Shown here: piece after piece, positions 7,583 to 16,121 of the stretch
How the letters are laid out: the number at the start of each line of letters is the position of its first letter
Numbering within the stretch: position 1 is the stretch's first letter
From: Anabaena sp051781005
Lineage (GTDB): Bacteria; Cyanobacteriota; Cyanobacteriia; Cyanobacteriales; Nostocaceae
Assembly (NCBI RefSeq): GCF_051781005.1
Contig: NZ_JBPWOA010000002.1
Location: 496,001 to 560,000, forward strand
DNA length: 64,000 nt
Reading direction: 5' to 3'
The notes under the pieces: generated by a model
What the model was told of the DNA's origin: nothing
The model's input: the letters and a program-made list of their open reading frames with translations, nothing else
The model's database searches: none
Translations under genes and position numbers: made by a program

Positions 7583-8527
7583 ATGCAAAAAGTTCCTGTG
7601 TCGTTATGGACGCTATTAGCTGGGATGATAATTTCCCCTATTAGCATCTGGATTGGTCAAAATCATCATCTACTACCGGTACAAGCATCGCAACAAGCGC
7701 CTTTGGTAGACGGATTTTTCAATATCATGTTTACCATTGCTGTTGCTTTATTTTTAGTAGTAGAAGGAACGATTCTAATTTTCTTGTTTATGTATCGTCG
7801 TCGTCCAGGAGATAATGGTGATGGTACACCTGTAGAAGGTAATTTAGCCTTAGAAATATTTTGGACAGCAGTTCCTACAGTAATTGTGATTGTTTTGGGT
7901 ATCTACAGTGTAGATATTTATAACAAAATGGGAGGCTTAGAACCAGGAAGCCATCCTCATGGACAGATGGCTATGGCTGCTACCATGAATGATGGTTCTG
8001 AGGCTGTAACTCCTGGGATTGGTATTGGTGGAAGTCCCCAAACTCAAGGTAAACCAGCGGATTTGGTAGTTAATGTGAAGGGGATTCAGTTTGCTTGGTT
8101 ATTTAACTATCCCCAAACTGGTATTGCTGCTGGTGAGTTACACGTTCCTGTTGGTGCTGATGTGCAGTTGAATCTATCAGCAGATGATGTAATTCATTCG
8201 TTCTGGGTTCCGCAATTTCGTCTCAAACAAGATGCACTTCCTGGTATCCCTACAGAATTACGTTTTGTCGCTACAAAACCAGGTACATATCCGATAGTTT
8301 GTGCAGAATTGTGTGGTGGTTATCACGGTTCCATGCGATCGCAAGTAATAGTCCACACCCAAGAAGATTTTGATAGCTGGTTGACAGAAAACCAGATTGC
8401 TCAACAGCAAGGACAACCTCAAGTTGTGGCTGTAAATCCAGCTAATTTATCGACACCTGAATTTCTGGCACCTTATGTCAATGATATGGGTGTAAATGCA
8501 GCAACTCTGACTCAAATTACAAAATAG
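7583..8527 (+). CDS. coxB: Cytochrome c oxidase subunit II
   Basis: This 314-residue subunit II of an aa3-type oxidase has a hydrophobic N-terminus with a first membrane segment (residues 8-28), a second pair around 45-115, and a periplasmic or lumenal cupredoxin domain. The CuA centre is visible: HSFW near residue 205, and C-x3-C-x3-H-x2-M in CAELCGGYHGSM near residue 240. CuA takes electrons from cytochrome c or plastocyanin. A linker with MAMAATMNDG..GGSPQTQ sits before the copper domain. It is the first gene of coxBAC. Its place beside patB and fdxB is that of the heterocyst-specific cox2 operon, whose product removes oxygen to protect nitrogenase. Confidence 0.95.
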   Translation: MQKVPVSLWTLLAGMIISPISIWIGQNHHLLPVQASQQAPLVDGFFNIMFTIAVALFLVVEGTILIFLFMYRRRPGDNGDGTPVEGNLALEIFWTAVPTVIVIVLGIYSVDIYNKMGGLEPGSHPHGQMAMAATMNDGSEAVTPGIGIGGSPQTQGKPADLVVNVKGIQFAWLFNYPQTGIAAGELHVPVGADVQLNLSADDVIHSFWVPQFRLKQDALPGIPTELRFVATKPGTYPIVCAELCGGYHGSMRSQVIVHTQEDFDSWLTENQIAQQQGQPQVVAVNPANLSTPEFLAPYVNDMGVNAATLTQITK

Positions 8528-8569
8528 CAGCGTTCAGTTGACTACTGAACAAATTCGCACTCATAGCTT

Positions 8570-10213
8570 ATGACACAGTTAGAATTTCCACCAAATACGC
8601 CACACACCTCACACCCTACAGCGTGGAAATGGCGAGATTATTTCACTTTTAATATTGATCACAAGGTGATTGGGATTCAATATTTGGTGACAGCGTTTGG
8701 ATTTTATCTCATCGGTGGGTTGATGGCGATCGCACTCCGCACCGAGTTAGCCACCGCAGATTCCGATTTTCTTGATCCTAATCTGTACAACGCCTTCATG
8801 ACCAATCATGGGACGATCATGATCTTCCTATGGATTGTCCCCAGTGCAATTGGAGGATTTGGTAACTATCTAGTCCCGTTGATGGTGGGTGCTAGAGATA
8901 TGGCGTTTCCCAAATTAAATGCGATCGCATTTTGGTTAAACCCACCAGCTGGTTTACTGTTATTACTCAGTTTCATTTTTGGTGGTTCCCAATCAGGTTG
9001 GACAGCTTACCCACCTTTAAGCTTAGTTACCGCACCTATCGCCCAAACCATGTGGATTTTAGCGATTGTGTTAGTGGGAACTTCCTCAATTTTGGGTTCA
9101 CTCAACTTTGTCATCACCATCTTGTTCATGAAAGTCCCCAGCATGAAATGGGATCAAGTTCCTCTATTTTGCTGGGCAATTTTAGCAACTTCCGTCCTCG
9201 CACTTGTATCTACACCAGTATTAGCAGCAGGTTTAATTCTGTTGTTGTTTGACATCAACTTTGGTACTTCCTTCTTTAAACCAGATGCAGGTGGTAACGT
9301 CGTTATTTATCAGCATTTGTTCTGGTTTTATTCCCACCCGGCGGTTTATTTAATGATTCTGCCGATTTTTGGGATTATGTCAGAAGTAATTCCCACCCAT
9401 GCACGGAAACCGATTTTTGGTTATAAAGCGATCGCATTTTCCACAGTTGCTATTTGCGTCGTCGGTTTATTCGTCTGGGTTCACCATATGTTCACCAGTG
9501 GCACACCCGGATGGATGCGGATGTTCTTCACCATTTCCACCCTCATAGTTGCAGTTCCCACCGGTGTCAAAATCTTCGGATGGGTCGCAACCCTTTGGGG
9601 TGGCAAGATTCGCTTCACCAGCGCCATGCTATTTGCGATCGGCTTACTTTCTATGTTCGTCATGGGTGGTTTAAGCGGCGTAACAATGGGAACAGCCCCC
9701 TTTGATGTTCACGTCCACGACACCTATTATGTAGTCGCACATTTCCACTACGTTCTCTTTGGTGGTTCCGTCTTTGGTATTTACGCAGGTATATATCACT
9801 GGTTCCCCAAAATGACCGGCAGAATGATGAACGAAACCTGGGGAAGAGTTCACTTTGTCCTCACTTTAATCGGTACTAACTTGACATTCCTACCCATGCA
9901 CAAACTGGGTTTACAAGGAATGCCACGCCGAGTTGCCATGTATGATCCCCAATTTGTGAGCTTAAACCAGCTTTGTACCATTGGCGCATTCATTTTGGGT
10001 ATTTCTGTGATTCCCTTCGCTTACAACGCCATTACTAGTTGGAGAAAAGGAGAACTCGCAGGTGATAATCCCTGGGAAAGTTTGACTTTAGAATGGACAA
10101 CCAGTTCTCCACCAATTATTGAAAACTGGGAAGTTTTACCTGTTGTTACTCATGGTCCTTATGATTACGGTCACGATCATGATGATGCATCAGTGACAGA
10201 AGCTGTCAGTTAA
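8570..10213 (+). CDS. coxA: Cytochrome c oxidase subunit I
   Basis: This 547-residue catalytic subunit has 12 predicted membrane helices. All metal ligands are present: a low-spin haem His in TNHGTIM, the CuB His and cross-linked Tyr in YSHPAVYL, the CuB pair in VHHMF, and the haem His residues in HDTYYVVAHFHY. The E-S proton channel motif reads GGSVFGIYAG in the expected place. It reduces oxygen to water and pumps protons. It follows coxB by 42 nt and ends with a His/Asp-rich tail (YDYGHDHDD), which may bind metal. Codon use and HIP1 sites match its neighbours. Confidence 0.96.
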   Translation: MTQLEFPPNTPHTSHPTAWKWRDYFTFNIDHKVIGIQYLVTAFGFYLIGGLMAIALRTELATADSDFLDPNLYNAFMTNHGTIMIFLWIVPSAIGGFGNYLVPLMVGARDMAFPKLNAIAFWLNPPAGLLLLLSFIFGGSQSGWTAYPPLSLVTAPIAQTMWILAIVLVGTSSILGSLNFVITILFMKVPSMKWDQVPLFCWAILATSVLALVSTPVLAAGLILLLFDINFGTSFFKPDAGGNVVIYQHLFWFYSHPAVYLMILPIFGIMSEVIPTHARKPIFGYKAIAFSTVAICVVGLFVWVHHMFTSGTPGWMRMFFTISTLIVAVPTGVKIFGWVATLWGGKIRFTSAMLFAIGLLSMFVMGGLSGVTMGTAPFDVHVHDTYYVVAHFHYVLFGGSVFGIYAGIYHWFPKMTGRMMNETWGRVHFVLTLIGTNLTFLPMHKLGLQGMPRRVAMYDPQFVSLNQLCTIGAFILGISVIPFAYNAITSWRKGELAGDNPWESLTLEWTTSSPPIIENWEVLPVVTHGPYDYGHDHDDASVTEAVS

Positions 10214-10321
10214 AACGCAGAGGTATGCGGAGGTTAGCGCGGAGGTACGCGGAGTTTTTTCAAATTCTTTCTACCTTTGCGCGATCGCGTGAGACAGATG
10301 AGAATTTACTAGGAAAATAGC
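10214..10321. repeat. Tandem GC-rich spacer repeat between coxA and coxC
   Basis: The spacer contains tandem variants of CGCAGAGGTATGCGGAGG and ends with a HIP1-overlapping palindrome, GCGCGATCGCG. Related tracts occur at 35013-35050, 54274-54306 and, inverted, at 30195-30225. No gene is present, and coxC follows directly. Confidence 0.5.
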
Positions 10322-10918
10322 ATGACTGCAATTACAACCAGTGAACATCATGAAGGTGGACACGAAGAACATCAAGATTTACGAGTTTGGGGACTATTGA
10401 CTTTTCTGGTTTCCGAATCTTTGATGTTCGGTGGATTTTTTGCCACCTATTTGTTCTTTCGAGGTACTACCGCAGTTTGGCCACCAGAAGGAACAGAAGT
10501 AGAATTATTTATCCCTACAATTAACACTATCATTCTTATTTCTAGTAGTTTTGTCATTCACTTTGGTGACATGGCAATTAAAAGAAATAGTGTTGGTTGG
10601 ATGCGGTTTTGGTATTTCATTACCGCAATTATGGGGGCTGTATTCCTAGCCGGTCAGGTTTATGAATACATGAATTTGGGATATGGTCTGACCACCAATA
10701 TTTTCGCCAATTGCTTTTATCTCATGACCGGTTTCCACGGTTTACACGTCTTTATCGGACTGTTGTTAATCTTGGGTGTATTATGGCGTTCTTTGCGTCG
10801 TGGTCATTATTCTGATACCAAACACACAGGCATCGAAATGGCAGAAATTTACTGGCACTTCGTTGATATCATTTGGATTGTTCTCTTCACTTTGGTTTAT
10901 CTGCTCAACGCATTTTAA
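10322..10918 (+). CDS. coxC: Cytochrome c oxidase subunit III
   Basis: This 198-residue protein is the short bacterial form of subunit III with about five membrane helices. Family landmarks are LMFGGFFATYLFFRG near residue 37, GFHGLHVFIGLLLI near 138, and the C-terminal EIYWHFVDIIWIVLF. The N-terminus is His-rich (EHHEGGHEEHQD). It completes coxBAC after a 108-nt repeat-filled spacer and should stabilise the catalytic core in heterocyst respiratory membranes. Confidence 0.95.
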   Translation: MTAITTSEHHEGGHEEHQDLRVWGLLTFLVSESLMFGGFFATYLFFRGTTAVWPPEGTEVELFIPTINTIILISSSFVIHFGDMAIKRNSVGWMRFWYFITAIMGAVFLAGQVYEYMNLGYGLTTNIFANCFYLMTGFHGLHVFIGLLLILGVLWRSLRRGHYSDTKHTGIEMAEIYWHFVDIIWIVLFTLVYLLNAF

Positions 10919-10920
10919 TT

Positions 10921-10963
10921 TGGTAATGGGTAATGGGTAATGGGTAATGGGTAATGGGTAATT
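10921..10963. repeat. Heptameric STRR tract (GGGTAAT)n
   Basis: Nearly six tandem copies of a 7-bp unit GGGTAAT follow the coxC stop. Short tandemly repeated heptamers are typical of heterocystous cyanobacteria. A second tract with the same unit lies at 24313-24347. Confidence 0.9.
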
Positions 10964-11009
10964 ATACACCTTTTACCTTTTACCTGATCATAGATCATTC
11001 ACAATTCTG

Positions 11010-11087
11010 AAAACATCATCCAATCACATCCTGTAAATCCTTAAATCCTGGATATCCTGATTCTGACAATTAGCCGTAATTTTGCTA
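11010..11087. repeat. Dispersed repeat, copy 1 (flanks Uma2 gene)
   Basis: This segment and 11738-11840 are direct repeats with the same orientation, both running from AAAACATCAT to ATTTTGCTA and sharing GGATATCCTG and GACAATTAGCC. Copy 2 has an extra stretch of about 24 nt in the middle. Together they bracket the minus-strand Uma2 gene. Confidence 0.7.
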
Positions 11088-11116
11088 AAATTGTAAGTTT
11101 ATAAAGGAATTCCTGA

Positions 11117-11683
11117 TTAATCAAAAATCTGTGATGCTTGTAAATTGAGATTATTAAATAGTGGAGAAATAACTAAATCATCACCAGAAAAAATACCAAC
11201 TTCATTATAAATTTTATCAACTAATTCTAAGACTAATATACTTTTGGTTTGGGGGTCAATAATCCAATATTCAGGAATACCACAATCTTGATACTGTAGA
11301 CGCTTGGCGATGAAATCTCTATCTCTTTGTAATTCCCCAGGACTAACTACTTCAACTACCAATAAAGGTGGTGACATTGACAGGCGAATCGTGTTACGGT
11401 TTGCTAATTGTTGAATATGCTCTTCTTGAATAATAGTTAAATCAGGATAACGATTTCTCGGTTCTCCTCTTACTTCCAATTCCAAACCATGTCCCCGCAC
11501 TCTATCAATCCCTATTAACAATGCAAAAATGAGAAAAAGACGATTAGCAATTTGCACATTAATTCCTGACTCTGGTGGCATTTCAATTAACTCCCCATTA
11601 AACAATTCGTACAAATTATCTGTGCCATCATCATAAGATAAATATTCTTCAAAACTTGCAAATCTATGTTTAGTTTGTACCAT
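11117..11683 (-). CDS. Uma2 family (DUF820) restriction-fold protein 1
   Basis: This 188-residue member of the Uma2/DUF820 family, highly expanded in cyanobacteria, has a PD-(D/E)XK core: E33/E36 in ELIEMPPE, the PD of RYPDLTII near residue 88, and VVEVVSP near residue 114, followed by Y..GIPEYWIIDP. The usual E-x-K is E-V-V, as in most Uma2 proteins. Biochemical function is not established. Direct repeats flank it, and a second Uma2 gene lies divergently 195 bp away. Confidence 0.88.
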   Translation of the reverse strand: MVQTKHRFASFEEYLSYDDGTDNLYELFNGELIEMPPESGINVQIANRLFLIFALLIGIDRVRGHGLELEVRGEPRNRYPDLTIIQEEHIQQLANRNTIRLSMSPPLLVVEVVSPGELQRDRDFIAKRLQYQDCGIPEYWIIDPQTKSILVLELVDKIYNEVGIFSGDDLVISPLFNNLNLQASQIFD

Positions 11684-11737
11684 GACATTTACTCCATGAT
11701 TACTTATGGTTTAATTTTAACATTATTTATAAGTATT

Positions 11738-11840
11738 AAAACATCATTCAATCACATACTGTAAATACTTGAATTCTGGATATCCTGTATCTCTAACTGG
11801 AGGCGTAAGCCATTTCTGACAATTAGCCGCAATTTTGCTA
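11738..11840. repeat. Dispersed repeat, copy 2
   Basis: This is the second, longer copy of the direct repeat described at 11010-11087. It carries an internal insertion of about 24 nt, ATCTCTAACTGGAGGCGTAA and following bases. It ends about 37 nt before the next Uma2 start and so may contribute its promoter. Confidence 0.65.
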
Positions 11841-11877
11841 TAATCACAGTCACTTCAATGTAATCGGTGACAGCATA

Positions 11878-12447
11878 ATGATTACCACTGTTGAGCGTCG
11901 TTATAGTTTAGATGAATATCGCGCCATTGAAGAAAAAGCTGAAGGGCGCAACGAATATCATGATGGGGAAATTATACCAATGCCAGGAGGATCACTCAAC
12001 CACAGCCGTATAGGTGGTAATATTTTTGCATTTCTAAAATTTCTTCTGCGTGATAGTCAGTTTGAGCCAATTAATAGTGATTTGCGGCTATGGATTCCTG
12101 AATATAAACGCGGCTTATATCCCGACGTGATGGTTTTTATAGGTGAACCACAGCTAAATGAAAATCGCAATGATGAAGTTCTAAATCCTACCTTAATTAT
12201 AGAAATATTATCTCCTTCCACAGCAGATTATGACCGCCAAGGCAAGTTTCGGATGTATCGTTCAATTAGCAGTTTTTGCGAATATTTATTAGTTGAACAA
12301 GATGAAATCTTTATAGAAAAATATAGTAAACAATCTCAAGGTTGGTTATTAAGTGATTTTAATAATTTAGAAAAATCTATTTCTCTGGAGTCAATTGGGG
12401 TTGAATTACCAATAGCAGAAATTTATCGCGGTGTTGTTTTTGAGTAA
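11878..12447 (+). CDS. Uma2 family (DUF820) restriction-fold protein 2
   Basis: This 189-residue Uma2 protein has a core NEYHDGEIIPMPGGS near residue 25, LYPDVMVFIGEP near 80, and LIIEILSPST near 106, followed by Y..SFCEYLLV, all expected for the PD-(D/E)XK fold. It diverges clearly from the neighbouring minus-strand paralogue, so it is not a recent duplicate. It precedes the ATPase/TOPRIM-like pair by 66 nt on the same strand but need not be part of it. Confidence 0.88.
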   Translation: MITTVERRYSLDEYRAIEEKAEGRNEYHDGEIIPMPGGSLNHSRIGGNIFAFLKFLLRDSQFEPINSDLRLWIPEYKRGLYPDVMVFIGEPQLNENRNDEVLNPTLIIEILSPSTADYDRQGKFRMYRSISSFCEYLLVEQDEIFIEKYSKQSQGWLLSDFNNLEKSISLESIGVELPIAEIYRGVVFE

Positions 12448-12513
12448 GCAATGATTGATAATGGGCTATAATAATTTATTGTTACTTTAATTAAGTATAA
12501 ATAGTAAAACTAT

Positions 12514-13689
12514 ATGAAATTAGACTTTGTAGAATATTGTGAAGACAAAGATAAGCCCAGTGAGTGGCGTTTAGATGGTTGCCAATTAGGTAATGTAAAC
12601 TTGATTGTTGGTAAAAATGCCTCTGGTAAATCAAGAATACTTAGAGCTATCAACCTTGTATCTAATTTGCTATCTGGTGATAGAGGTCTTATACCTGATG
12701 GTAGGTTAAGAAAGTGGAAATTAACCTTTGATTCTCATAACAACCATAGCAAAAAAATCTACATATTGAAAATTGAGAATGGTCAGGTAGTTAAAGAGAG
12801 TTTTATTAGTGGAGATAAGACTTACCTTGATAGGAAAGAATCAGGTATTGGGAAAGTTTGGGCTGAAAAATTGAAGGAAGATATTGACTTTCAGACTCCC
12901 ATTGATGGAGTGGCTATTTTCAAAAGAAGAGATTCTATCCAGCATCCTGTTTTTGAGGAGATTTACAATTGGGCAAGCTCATTTAGGTATTATGAATTCG
13001 GGACAGATTTAGGAAAAAGTCGTCTTGCATTCGCTAACTCTATTAGAAAAAAAATAGACTTAAAAGATACAGAAAAAGTAGTTGATATATTCAATTCAGG
13101 ACAAGAAGAATTTGGACATAATTTCATTGAAGCAATAAAATCGGATATGTTAACGGTGGGTTACAACATATCTGGAATAGAAGCCAAAACACCAGCATCT
13201 GTTTTATTTTCTGATCAAGGGGATGAAATGCCCCTAAAACTACAATGTCTTTATGTTCAAGAAAGTGATTTAAAAGTTAAAACTGAACAAGGATTGATCT
13301 CTCAAGGTATGTTCAGAGCGTTATCTTTAATTATTCAAGTAAATTACTCGCTTTTAGCCGGAAAGCCCAGTTGTATCTTGATAGATGACATTGGGGAAGG
13401 ACTCGATTTTGAAAGAGCATCAGCAATGATTAAGTTGCTTATTAGTAAAGCTGAAAGCGGATTAGTTCAGCTAATTATGACAACCAATGATCGCTTTATT
13501 ATGAATGGTGTTCCTTTGAAATATTGGTCAGTTATTGAAAGGAAACCTGGATTGGCCAAACTTCATAACATACATAATTCAAAACAAATATTTGACGATT
13601 TCAAATTCACCGGATTAAACAATTTTGACTTTTTTGCAACTCAATTCTATATAGAGGGGTTTGGTAATGAGGAGAATATAGAACAGTGA
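12514..13689 (+). CDS. AAA (ABC/OLD-like) ATPase of a two-gene defence-type unit
   Basis: This 391-residue ATPase is of the AAA_15/AAA_21 (OLD/RecF-like) type. Walker A is GKNASGKS near residue 34. The signature-like SQGMFRALSLI is near 266, and Walker B is CILIDDIGEGLDFE near 287, with TTNDR following. A middle helical insertion replaces the coiled coil. The downstream gene starts inside its stop codon (GTGA), so the two are translationally coupled. An OLD-like ATPase followed by a TOPRIM-like protein is the layout of several phage-defence systems (OLD class 2, PARIS, Gabija-like), but the partner's family differs from those. No DNA-binding domain is visible. Confidence 0.85.
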   Translation: MKLDFVEYCEDKDKPSEWRLDGCQLGNVNLIVGKNASGKSRILRAINLVSNLLSGDRGLIPDGRLRKWKLTFDSHNNHSKKIYILKIENGQVVKESFISGDKTYLDRKESGIGKVWAEKLKEDIDFQTPIDGVAIFKRRDSIQHPVFEEIYNWASSFRYYEFGTDLGKSRLAFANSIRKKIDLKDTEKVVDIFNSGQEEFGHNFIEAIKSDMLTVGYNISGIEAKTPASVLFSDQGDEMPLKLQCLYVQESDLKVKTEQGLISQGMFRALSLIIQVNYSLLAGKPSCILIDDIGEGLDFERASAMIKLLISKAESGLVQLIMTTNDRFIMNGVPLKYWSVIERKPGLAKLHNIHNSKQIFDDFKFTGLNNFDFFATQFYIEGFGNEENIEQ

Positions 13690-14381
13690 AAAAATTAGCT
13701 ATTTTTGTAGAGGGGCTAACAGAACAAATTTTTGTAGAGAAATTACTTAAGGAGATTGCAGGTATAATTAATATTTCCATAGAGATTCAATCTAAGGAAG
13801 GAAGAAATTTTGCCACCTTAATAATGAAATATCCTGTTACTTGTGCAACAAAATTTTATGTGTTAATTTATAACTCTGGTGGTGAAAATAACGTCGTTTC
13901 AGATATGAAAGATCAGTATAACTCTTTAACTGCGTCTGGTTATGAAAGAGTAATAGGATTAAGAGATGTTTATCCAATACCTTTAGCTCAAAAATCTAGG
14001 TTACAAAGCGGTTTACGTTCTTCTTTACCAACAGGAACAATTCCTATAAATATAGTCCTTGCTGTTATGGAAATAGAAGCATGGTTCTTAGCAGAATATA
14101 ATCATTTGCTAAAAATAGACCCGCGTCTTACTCCAGATCAAATTCAAGCAAGTTTTGGATTTAATCCTAAAACTGATGATATGGAACAAAGAGCTAATCC
14201 TGCTGATGATATGAAACAGATTTATAACTATGTCGGTAAAGGTTATAACAAGCGTGAGAAACAACTCAATAGACTTGCATCTAATTTAGATTATGAATTT
14301 ATATATATTAAACTTGTGAATAGTGTTCCTAGCCTTGGAAAATTTATTAAACATATTGACAAATATATGATTTCTCCATAG
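13686..14381 (+). CDS. DUF4276-like (TOPRIM-fold) partner of the ATPase
   Basis: This 231-residue protein starts with GTG overlapping the ATPase stop by 4 nt. The N-terminus KLAIFVEGLTEQIFVEKLL carries the E of a TOPRIM-like first strand, and the segment VMEIEAWFLAEY near residue 120 is a hallmark of the DUF4276 family. The usual DxD of classical TOPRIM is not obvious; D-V in GLRDVYP near residue 98 could provide it. It is likely the effector nuclease, or a toxin kept in check by the ATPase. The C-terminal half is helical and basic. Family call is from motifs only. Confidence 0.72.
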   Translation: MKKLAIFVEGLTEQIFVEKLLKEIAGIINISIEIQSKEGRNFATLIMKYPVTCATKFYVLIYNSGGENNVVSDMKDQYNSLTASGYERVIGLRDVYPIPLAQKSRLQSGLRSSLPTGTIPINIVLAVMEIEAWFLAEYNHLLKIDPRLTPDQIQASFGFNPKTDDMEQRANPADDMKQIYNYVGKGYNKREKQLNRLASNLDYEFIYIKLVNSVPSLGKFIKHIDKYMISP

Positions 14382-14529
14382 TTCAATTATATATAAACAT
14401 TATCATAATTTTAAAAACTACTACTATAAGAAATCATTAAATTTATATACCTGACTACTACTTCAACTGTTAAATAGTAGATGTGGAGAATTCTAAATAT
14501 TCCACATCAAATGGGATTGATTACCTATT

Positions 14530-15018
14530 ATGCAACCTAACCAAAACAAATACTCATGGTTTGATGTAGCAGAAGATGTCAAAGAATTATTGATATTAGC
14601 GGCACAGACTTGGGAAAATACAGAAGAATCTACAAAATATATGCAACAAGCTTTAGCTAAAACAGGAGACAACACAGATGTTTTAGTTGCAGCTTATAGA
14701 TATTTTTACTACAAAAATAATTATGTTCTCGCACTGACAACAGCAGAGAAAATAACCGCTAAAATTAAAGAAGTCGAGAAGTTTCCTGATAACTGGGAAC
14801 AACTTCAACCCATCTTAGTTAAACGTCACGAAGAACACCAAATCAGATTGTACTTAAATGCTTATGCTGCTTCTGGTTTGGTATTAGCTAAACTAGGAAA
14901 GTTAGATCAAGCTAAGGAAATCAGTGCCAGAGTTAAAGGTATTGATGAAAAAAATGATTTTGGTTCTAGCATTCTTCTGGATATTTTAACCCGTCCACCA
15001 GAAGAAGATGATGATTAA
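14530..15018 (+). CDS. Helical TPR-like protein, unknown role
   Basis: This 162-residue all-helical protein reads like two or three degenerate tetratricopeptide repeats (YMQQALAKTGDNTDVLVAAYRYFYYKNNYVLAL spans two helices; AASGLVLAKLGKLDQAKEIS two more). It has no signal peptide. It ends with an acidic tail (PPEEDDD). It is followed on the same strand by a cupin and an ArsC-like nitrogenase-associated protein, suggesting a role in nitrogenase maturation or oxygen-limited metabolism as a scaffold. That role is inference. Confidence 0.7.
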   Translation: MQPNQNKYSWFDVAEDVKELLILAAQTWENTEESTKYMQQALAKTGDNTDVLVAAYRYFYYKNNYVLALTTAEKITAKIKEVEKFPDNWEQLQPILVKRHEEHQIRLYLNAYAASGLVLAKLGKLDQAKEISARVKGIDEKNDFGSSILLDILTRPPEEDDD

Positions 15019-15020
15019 TT

Positions 15021-15104
15021 ATAGCATTTCCTAGTCCCCTCCCCGCAAGCGAGGAGGGGGTTGGGGGTGGGGTTTTTGTACCTCACTCAACCGAGAAATG
15101 CTAT
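15021..15104. mobile_element. 84-bp palindromic MITE-like repeat
   Basis: Perfect 10-bp terminal inverted repeats, ATAGCATTTC and GAAATGCTAT, enclose a GC-rich hairpin (CCCCTCCCCGC..GCGAGGAGGGG) and the tract TTGGGGGTGGGG. It begins 2 nt after the TPR gene's stop. A diverged, inverted partial copy is at 52275-52330. Confidence 0.75.
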
Positions 15105-15154
15105 ATGTAAACCGAGTAAACATTTTACCAATCACCTCTTCCCAATCAAAAATC

Positions 15155-15313
15155 ATGAACAACTGGTTATCCACTTCATCCTCTTATCAATCTCTCACAC
15201 CTTCTACTAATAATAGTATTCTCCTACCTCCCCTCCCCGCATCTCCTGTGGCTCCTATAACTGTGATGCCTCAAGCTAATCCTCCCATGATTTTCTTACC
15301 AAAATATTCATAA
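15155..15313 (+). CDS. Possible small Pro/Ser-rich protein (52 aa)
   Basis: A 52-codon frame, MNNWLSTSSS to FLPKYS, lies between two co-directional genes. The peptide is rich in Ser, Pro and Thr and has no domain. There is no clear ribosome binding site. It could be a genuine small protein of this operon-like run or chance. I keep it because it fills the spacer exactly, ending 15 nt before the next gene. Confidence 0.3.
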   Translation: MNNWLSTSSSYQSLTPSTNNSILLPPLPASPVAPITVMPQANPPMIFLPKYS

Positions 15314-15328
15314 TTGAGTATATAAATT

Positions 15329-15940
15329 ATGCAAGGTAAGGATTGGTTTATCGCTGGAGATGGACAGCATCAAGCCTGTAAATCAGCGAGAACATGGGAT
15401 TTATTACGTGACAATTATCGCTTATATCGGTTTCTGACTGAGGTGGAAGACGTTCTCAATCGTGTTGAGGACGAATCAACTTGTCTCCCTGAAATTCGGA
15501 TGCTGGTAAGGCGATTAATTGTCAATTCTTATTGGGTACAAAGTCAATCTTTACCACCTGACTCAAAAACAGGAGCCTCTGTTTTACTGTTATATGATGA
15601 ATTAGGGTTTCCTTTAACTGTACAAACAGTAACTTTTGCACCGGGGACAATTTCCAATATTCATAATCATGGAACTTGGGGAGTGGTAGCGTTGCTAAAA
15701 GGTGAAGAAAAAAATACATTTTGGCGGCGCAGTTCAAACCCGGAGTTTCCAGATAAAATTGAAACAACTGGAGAAATAAATTTATTCCCAGGTGATATTA
15801 TTAGTTTTGCTCCTGATACAATTCATCAGGTACAAGCTGTTGGTGAACAACCTACGGTTACATTTAATATCTATGGAGAAACCGACCCCAAAGAGAGATG
15901 TGAATTTGATACAATTCACCATATTGCTAAAAAATTTTAA
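15329..15940 (+). CDS. Cupin protein of the cysteine-dioxygenase type
   Basis: This 203-residue protein has a double-stranded beta-helix with the cupin metal motif SNIHNHGTWGVVALLKGEE near residue 110 (two His and a Glu) and a second motif LFPGDIISFAPDTIHQVQ near 155 with the third His. This matches the cysteine-dioxygenase-like cupins that bind Fe(II) and use oxygen. The N-terminal 60 residues are helical. It lies between the TPR protein and the ArsC-like protein. Substrate is unknown; thiol oxidation or an oxygen-consuming protective reaction is possible. Confidence 0.82.
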   Translation: MQGKDWFIAGDGQHQACKSARTWDLLRDNYRLYRFLTEVEDVLNRVEDESTCLPEIRMLVRRLIVNSYWVQSQSLPPDSKTGASVLLLYDELGFPLTVQTVTFAPGTISNIHNHGTWGVVALLKGEEKNTFWRRSSNPEFPDKIETTGEINLFPGDIISFAPDTIHQVQAVGEQPTVTFNIYGETDPKERCEFDTIHHIAKKF

Positions 15941-16121
15941 ATGTAGTGGCATAAACAGAAATAAATGATTATTGTGATAAATAGATAGCAACTAATAGAA
16001 ATAGGTAAAAAATCCAGAATATTTACCTATAAAGAAAACCCATCATTTTTGATCTGCGTTTATCTGCGGTTAATTATTTCCTGTCCAGAAATCGACTCAA
16101 AACCTTATAGGAGATATATCC

